From: Pigoraptor chileana
Taxonomy: Eukaryota; Opisthokonta; Filasterea
Direction: 5' to 3'
DNA: 37,468 nt
Assembly: GCA_943704495.1 (NCBI GenBank)
Contig: CALSCR010002174.1
Span: 1-37,468 of the forward strand
Numbering within the stretch: the stretch's first letter is position 1; each line of letters opens with the position of its first letter. A program made the position numbers and the translations under genes. Of this stretch, positions 32,118 through 37,468 are shown one piece after another. Under the pieces are notes generated by a model. The model was given only the letters and a program-made list of their open reading frames with translations, had not been told where the DNA came from and did no database searches.

Positions 32118-33374
32118 GCCTATAGTCAACGTCGCAGACCGCGCGCGTCGTGTGGACACGGCCGTTGACCCGTCCCGCCGCGTGTTCAGTTGATCAGGCA
32201 ATGCAGCGATACACGGATGGAGATGCGCCGTCGCGTGCATAGACTCAGAGGCAAAGACTGACTGAGCGCACGAAGCTAAGTCGGCATGGCGTTGTAACCC
32301 AAACCAAATCGCTTGGACTGAATCAGACCCCCATGGACTACGGCGGCGTCAGTGCGCTCGTTCACTCTGCGGCGGATTACAGGACACTCGGCACGCACAG
32401 TGACTGTCAATAATGCATTACCTGCCGAGTGAGCTACAATTGAAAACTCAGTTCTTTTGTGCCGTACTGAATCATCATCCAAACGCAAATGCCCTGAAGA
32501 ACATGCCGCAGCCGGTAGAGAGTGTCGGAGTTTTCCGATAAACATATCCCGGGGCCGACTCACTCACTCCGCACTTGGGATTTCAACGTGGCATTAATCT
32601 CGTTCGCCGCCAGTGTGAGTGTGAGCAACCATTACACACAGTTTGCCGCTTGTTACCAAACAGTACCACGCTGGTGCTCCATTGCCCAAATGAGGCAATC
32701 GATTCCCACGTGACCTTTATAAGGCGTGTGGCCTGCGTTTTTATGTCCGACAACAAAACAGCAAACAGCATCACGTGACTTCATTAGCCATTTGTGGACA
32801 CCGCAATTACCGGCGCACCAATTAACCCGGGACTCCGAAGACAATGTAAAGTGACAATGTAAGGTTGAGAGGCCGGGAGCCGTAGTGCTAGCCTACGAGC
32901 CGAGTGACAATGGTTATCACCGCCGGCACTGCCGGGACTGCCGACCCGATCGTTATATAAAGTCGGCGTCAGTACTCGGTTAGCAGTGTTGGACGGCATC
33001 AGACTGACAGTGACTGAGCGGTACCGGCGACCGCGGCGGGACCTCAGACTGCACTGTATCAGCGTGAATATTGCCGAGAGCAAGCCGTTTATTGACTCTT
33101 TCGTCGGACAGCGGACTTGAATCCGGACTGACCTACACTCCTGGCGGAACCAGTAGCCGACTCCGAGCCGCCGAACGTTATATATAATTACAAACCGCCG
33201 CGCCGTACCCCGACTGCGGCGCTTGCCTGAGTCTTACGCGGCTGTTACTATCGCGACAGTTACTGACTATCGCCTCCAGTGCCACCGGATCTGACCGCTA
33301 TCACTGAGTTTGAAACACATCCGTTTCGACATTTCAAGTGTTACACAAGCCGTCGAGTCACGTGTTCGGAAACC
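32118..33374. promoter_or_regulatory. Divergent promoter region between the RTK and the FN3/cysteine-rich membrane protein
   Basis: 1,257 bases between the two start codons. TATA-like TTATATAAAG lies at about 32953-32962 and TTATATATAATT at about 33179-33190, both readable toward the plus-strand gene. CACGTG sites lie at 32707-32712, 32772-32777 and 33359-33364. TTTATAAGG lies at about 32716. No exon was recognised; the long frames here show no family resemblance. Confidence 0.65.
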
Positions 33375-36347
33375 ATGGGAGGCACACACGATTCGAAGCT
33401 CAAGGTGAAAGTTCCGGCGATGCGCAAAATGGCGGCAATCTTCTTTCTTCTGATGTCAATGGCCCCATCTGGAACGTCAGGCCAGTATCAAGTGCCGAAG
33501 AACTTTGTTTGCCCCGACGGAACTACACCCGGCTGCAAGAAATCCGAATACTTACCTCCGTCAGAACCACACCACTCCGACCACAAACGACGGGACTTGA
33601 CAGTGCGATCAACTGGGCCAGGCAGATTCGAGTGCGTCGACTGGGAATGCTTCCCATGCTCTATGAATGATTTTTGCGTCTCGCCGGGTGTCTCCACAGC
33701 CTGCTTTACCGGCCAAAACTATAACCCGGTCAGCTTCTACTTTTACGGCGGCTTTCCTGAGTACATGAGTCGCTATGGCATTCTGCGACAGACGTTCAAT
33801 GACGAGCCGGGCCAAAGTAAATGCAAGTACTGCCCGCCCGGTGCTATGTTGCGGACGCAGCAAGACACCCTCGTTTGCGAGTGTGCGGATGGTTTCTACA
33901 CCTACGACCGTACGACAGTGTCCGCAGACATTGGGCTGCCACCGCCAACGGTATTTACTGTCGAGCCTAACGTGTATACAGTGATAAAATCACTCTTCAG
34001 TGAAGACCGCCTGCGACAAACAAGCGAGAGTCTCTACAGAAAAAGTCCCACCAGCGAGTGCATACCGTGTCCGCCGGGGTCCATGTCGCAGGCGGGCGCA
34101 ACAAGCATCGATGAGTGTCGCTGCAAGGAAGGTTTTTTCCGCAGCGCAGAATTCAAGTGGAGTGATCCCTGTCGCGCGATTGGCCGTCCGCCGACGCCAT
34201 TGGCACCCCGTGTTACCGTATTGTCCGACACGGAAATTCTTGTCGAATGGGCGAGCACACCAGACACCAACGGCCCCATCTCCAAGCCATATCAATTGTC
34301 GATCAACGGGGCGATTCTCTACGAAGGCTACAACGATACATTGATACAGACGGCACTGACAAAGACGGTCGACTCACTCAGCCCCTCAACACAATACTGC
34401 ATCGCAATCGTTGCGTCTACAGACTTTGGCTCGTCAATGGGTCCCCAGCAGTGCGCGACCACACGCCCGGCTGGCTGCAAAAGGTACTTGAGCCTCCCGG
34501 GGTCATACATGCTGCCCACCGGGGGCGATGCACCCTGTCCTCCAGGCACATACTCTGACAAGTGCGGTGCGCGCAATTGCACTGCCTGCCTTCCGGGTCT
34601 CCACCAACCAAACACTTCGGCAACTTCGGTTACAGCGTGTAAAGCATGTCCATCGGGGTTCAAATCCGCGTTGGGCGCTGGCGAGTGCGAGCGTTGTGAC
34701 AGCGACGTTGTGTGCCCTCGCACGAGTTCACATTCGGCGCGTATTAAGATGGCGTGGAATACCGTCCCACCGAAATCACCACTCGTGCGTCTCCAGGACA
34801 ACGACGTTGTTGCGACAATGCCGAATGCACAGCCGGTGGTCCTGAACTCAGGAATGACGAGTGGGGGCCTCGCGGTGTTGTGGGGCGGTATTTTTGTTGT
34901 CCTTGCGGTGGCCATTATCCTGTTTGTCGCAATGATGTGCCCCAGCGAGGAGGGCGACACAAAAAACGCGGGGGCATGCGCCCGCATTGCAGCGACGCTC
35001 TCTTACGTTGACTTTGTCTTCACTTCCATTTTGCGTGACATTGAGGTCACCGTGCCAATCGATACCGACGACAATATTCTCTGTGCACAGGTCTCCACGG
35101 CCGAAAAGGTGACCGACATGGAGAAGCAGGCAGCCGCCGTGTCCCGGCGACGTTGCGAAGTGAGAAAGGTTCCGTCTCGGCGCCGGGCGACCATAACAGT
35201 GCTATATTTTGCGGGCATCCTGGCAGCTGCGGGATATCTTGTTGGCGAGTGGATGAATTCTCGCTATGTCGAGACGCGCACAGTCGTTCCACTCTACAAC
35301 GCGGCCGGTGACGTCATCTCCCCTCCTCCAGGACTCAAATTTCGCATCGTGCTATTGGGGTCACAGCTTAGCTGCGCCGATGCAAAGGTAACTGTGCGAG
35401 CTCTCGACAGCTATGAATCACAGGCGACGTCGCAGCCGGTCGTATACGGCACCTCGTGTACGTCCAACTTAACGGCGTTGGCATTGAGTGACTCTGGCGA
35501 GTATGACGATTACGCCGAGAGCGACCTCCACGGATGTGGTGTTGGCGGGGCGTCGTGCTTCGCAATCACGCTTACACCCGCGCCATCCGTTCGGATCTAC
35601 AGATCGCAGTCTGTTGCGTTGCAGGTGGCGTCCAATGCGAGCCTCCCTGTGTGGGCACAGGCGATGCGAGTGTGGGTCAGTGTGCCGTCGTGGGTCGACG
35701 GAACAGACAGTTGGGTTTCCTTTGGTGCTCCGTCACCCGCCAACAGCAGGGCGGCGGTTCATTCGCCAGAGGCCGGTGGGTTGAATTCGATTCTGTCCGG
35801 ACAGGTGTTCACAGCTCCAGTGGCATTGAGCCATGCTTACCTAGCGTATGGTGGTGACGTGCGCAGTCGGGGGTTTGAGCTGTATCTCAGCGGCGAGCCA
35901 TTGGCAGCCACGGCAGCCGAGCCCACGTCATTTATCGCCGTGACGGTGCCAGTGTCCGTCGCAGCAACGCAGACGAGGATTGACGTTGTTGAGCAGCATT
36001 CGATCACAGATCTGCTTGCACGCATATTCTCGTTTGTCGGTGCAATCGGCACTGCCACGGGAGTCGTCCTTGCAATTGTGTTCAAGTGGCCATCCATGCG
36101 TGCATGGATTCAGCGGACTTGCTGGGCGCCACTGTGCCGGCGATCGTCCAGTGCCACTGCAAGCGTCATTTCGGGATGCAGTTCACTCTGCGCGTGGATT
36201 TGTTGCAAGATGCGCCGTTATGGATGCTGCGGACGTTATCGCAAAGGCGACATGCACGTGGATGAAGAAGAAGGAGACTGGCGACTAACAGAAGTCTCCA
36301 GCGCTGAAGACTGTGACGAACGCACACCCCTAGGTCTGCACCTGTAA
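33375..36347 (+). CDS. Surface protein with cysteine-rich (ephrin-receptor-like/GCC2-GCC3) repeats, FN3 domain and three membrane segments
   Basis: Single exon, 990 residues from ATG 33375 (ACCATGG context). A start at 33420 would give a more compact signal peptide (MRKMAAIFFLLMSMAPSGTS). Cysteine-rich units: CKYCPPGAMLRTQQDTLVCE (~155-175), CIPCPPGSMSQAGATSIDEC (~230-255), CPPGTYSDKCGARNCTACLP and CKACPSGFKSALGAGECERC (~390-450). An FN3 domain covers ~270-365 (APRVTVLSDTEILVEW to STQYCIAIVASTDFGSS). Membrane segments: ~497-523 (GGIFVVLAVAIILFVAMM), ~605-626 (TITVLYFAGILAAAGYLV), ~880-905 (IFSFVGAIGTATGVVLAIVF). The ~250-residue loop between segments 2 and 3 is rich in Ser/Thr with sequons (SNLTAL, SNASL) and is probably outside. 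The C-terminus has a cysteine-dense stretch (CSSLCAWICCKMRRYGCCGR). No kinase domain. Family of the C-terminal half not identified. Confidence 0.88.
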   Translation: MGGTHDSKLKVKVPAMRKMAAIFFLLMSMAPSGTSGQYQVPKNFVCPDGTTPGCKKSEYLPPSEPHHSDHKRRDLTVRSTGPGRFECVDWECFPCSMNDFCVSPGVSTACFTGQNYNPVSFYFYGGFPEYMSRYGILRQTFNDEPGQSKCKYCPPGAMLRTQQDTLVCECADGFYTYDRTTVSADIGLPPPTVFTVEPNVYTVIKSLFSEDRLRQTSESLYRKSPTSECIPCPPGSMSQAGATSIDECRCKEGFFRSAEFKWSDPCRAIGRPPTPLAPRVTVLSDTEILVEWASTPDTNGPISKPYQLSINGAILYEGYNDTLIQTALTKTVDSLSPSTQYCIAIVASTDFGSSMGPQQCATTRPAGCKRYLSLPGSYMLPTGGDAPCPPGTYSDKCGARNCTACLPGLHQPNTSATSVTACKACPSGFKSALGAGECERCDSDVVCPRTSSHSARIKMAWNTVPPKSPLVRLQDNDVVATMPNAQPVVLNSGMTSGGLAVLWGGIFVVLAVAIILFVAMMCPSEEGDTKNAGACARIAATLSYVDFVFTSILRDIEVTVPIDTDDNILCAQVSTAEKVTDMEKQAAAVSRRRCEVRKVPSRRRATITVLYFAGILAAAGYLVGEWMNSRYVETRTVVPLYNAAGDVISPPPGLKFRIVLLGSQLSCADAKVTVRALDSYESQATSQPVVYGTSCTSNLTALALSDSGEYDDYAESDLHGCGVGGASCFAITLTPAPSVRIYRSQSVALQVASNASLPVWAQAMRVWVSVPSWVDGTDSWVSFGAPSPANSRAAVHSPEAGGLNSILSGQVFTAPVALSHAYLAYGGDVRSRGFELYLSGEPLAATAAEPTSFIAVTVPVSVAATQTRIDVVEQHSITDLLARIFSFVGAIGTATGVVLAIVFKWPSMRAWIQRTCWAPLCRRSSSATASVISGCSSLCAWICCKMRRYGCCGRYRKGDMHVDEEEGDWRLTEVSSAEDCDERTPLGLHL

Positions 36348-36887
36348 CCGTTAAAAGACGTCCTCAGGGACCTGCGAGTCAACCAAATCACGCCGCAAAG
36401 AATACAATTGAATGAATATCCGTCGCCCTGCTAGTGTCATCAGTCAGTTCTATTCAAGTGTCTCGTAACCAAGTCAGTGATGCAAGCATGTTGACGATTT
36501 GCGGTAGTGGCCATCAGATGGCCATATTGGTTTCTTTGACTGTCTGTGAGTGCACGGCAGCGATTGATACACTGGCACATGCACTCAGTGTCAGTGACCT
36601 GAATCGGCCGCACCCGGTCGGTGCCGTCTCAGTGCACGTGACAGTCGAGTCGAGTTAGTTGTCGCTGTGAGCGGGTGTGCGCTCCGTTTCGGTGAAAGTC
36701 GAGCTAACGCATGAAAGGAAAGAGGGAAAGGCGTTTAATCGTAAACAAACCCGGACTGAATCACGGCGCCACTGAATTCAGTGTGTAACTCAAAGCAGAC
36801 GGCGTTCGCTACTGGCTATCGGAAAACATTTCCGCTGCATTTCCGGAATTTGTCGTCGGAAAATCTGAGTCGGCGTGACATCATCCA
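36348..36887. other. Intergenic region upstream of the right-edge gene
   Basis: 540 bases without a recognisable gene. An open frame at 36434-36658 has no family resemblance. A GTGCACGTGACAG site (CACGTG at 36635-36640) lies about 250 bases before the first candidate ATG of the next gene. Confidence 0.55.
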
Positions 36888-37178
36888 ATGCCAGCGAGTG
36901 AATTCCCGGCAAAGGTGAGTAGACTCCTCGGCACAAGCAAGCAGTTTCTTTGTTTATATAGAATTATAAAGACTGTTGTTGTGTACCACGTACACAAACG
37001 TATGTTGGCGGCTGTCTCTTTTTAAGTATCCTTGTCTCGCGGCAATTGTCCCGTCATACGCAATTATTATTAACTGCATTTCATTACCATGGCCACTCAC
37101 CGGCTCGAGGTTGCCGAAATTGAGGCAGCGGCGGCATTCTATCTCAGCAAGATGAAACTCGTTCCTTCCGACACCGAA
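36888..37178 (+). CDS. First exon(s) of a gene running off the right edge; product unknown
   Basis: Two readings. (a) One exon from ATG 37089 (ACCATGG context), 30 codons (MATHRLEVAEIEAAAAFYLS...), ending GAA before a GTGAGT donor at 37179. (b) A first exon at 36888-36914 encoding MPASEFPAK before a GTGAGT donor, joined in phase 0 to a second exon at 37107-37178 after CGGCTCGAG, giving FPAKVAEIEAAAAFYLSKMK. Both share the frame and final donor. The intron that follows is GT-rich and ends in a (GT)n array at the window edge. Confidence 0.5.
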
Positions 37179-37405
37179 GTGAGTAACTTGCTGCGTATTT
37201 TTGCGCGCGTGTGTGGGTGGAGTGTGTGAGTGCGAGTGCGAGTGTGAGTGTGAGGGAGTTTGGATGATTGATTGAGTGACTGAGTGTGTGTTTGTGTGTG
37301 TTGTTGGCGATACGTGTGTGTGCTGCATGTATGTGAGTGTGTGCATGTGTATGTAATGTGTATATCTTATGCATGTATGTGTGCATGTGTATGTGTATGT
37401 ATGTA

Positions 37406-37409
<4 letters not shown>

Positions 37410-37468
<59 letters not shown>
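37410..37468. repeat. (GT)n microsatellite at the right window edge
   Basis: A GT run that continues off the window, preceded by ATGT-rich sequence. It sits in the first intron after 37178, on the sense strand as GT. Confidence 0.95.

Noticed and set aside
36434-36658. A 74-residue frame between the FN3 protein and the right-edge gene
   Set aside because: No family likeness, repetitive CAGTGAC-rich sequence, and it lies in the likely promoter of the next gene.
1-37468. CRISPR arrays, prokaryotic operons or ribosome-binding sites
   Set aside because: Repeats here are microsatellites without spacer structure, and the genes are spliced with eukaryotic signals.

Overview
The window looks like nuclear DNA of a unicellular holozoan (choanoflagellate, filasterean or ichthyosporean grade). 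It holds spliceosomal introns with GT..AG ends, a receptor tyrosine kinase with HRDVAARN and DFG motifs, a DOCK6/7/8-type Rac/Cdc42 exchange factor, and TTAGGG-like repeats. The exact lineage cannot be fixed from sequence alone. Both ends of the window lie inside long (GT)n arrays, as if an assembly broke at microsatellites.

Layout. Positions 272-16895 (minus) carry one very intron-rich DOCK-C gene. I could place 41 coding exons; the last ~100 codons lie beyond the left edge. Its introns are packed with (TG)n/(CA)n arrays and also hold a tRNA-like element, TTAGGG-like repeats and copies of a short dispersed repeat. Positions 16896-17763 are a head-to-head promoter with five evenly spaced CACGTG boxes. 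Then follow four plus-strand genes with few or no introns: a secreted coiled-coil protein (17764-18872), an Atg8-like ubiquitin fold fused to a long Ser-rich tail (20610-22150), a protein kinase with HCD and DFN in place of HRD and DFG (23018-24475), and a four-repeat Myb/SANT protein with an apparent one-base frameshift (25071-26569). Tail to tail with the last is a receptor tyrosine kinase (26849-32117, minus, 8 exons). A 1.26 kb divergent promoter separates it from a single-exon cysteine-rich/FN3 membrane protein (33375-36347, plus). The first exon(s) of one more plus-strand gene start near 36.9-37.1 kb.

Most notable. (1) The receptor kinase has a 5'-nucleotidase-like ectodomain in which every metal-binding and catalytic position I can align is replaced, while the nucleotide-contacting residues of the C-terminal half are kept. 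It reads as a catalytically dead, possibly nucleotide-sensing, receptor. (2) The Atg8-like domain keeps the LIR-docking pockets, lacks the terminal glycine needed for lipidation, and carries an LIR-like motif in its own tail. (3) Many introns begin with GT-rich arrays and end with CA-rich arrays on the sense strand, so the intron ends could pair.

How the genes might work together: a surface receptor kinase, a second surface protein sharing its promoter, and a Rac/Cdc42 exchange factor would fit a membrane-to-cytoskeleton signalling theme. This rests on neighbourhood only and is inference.
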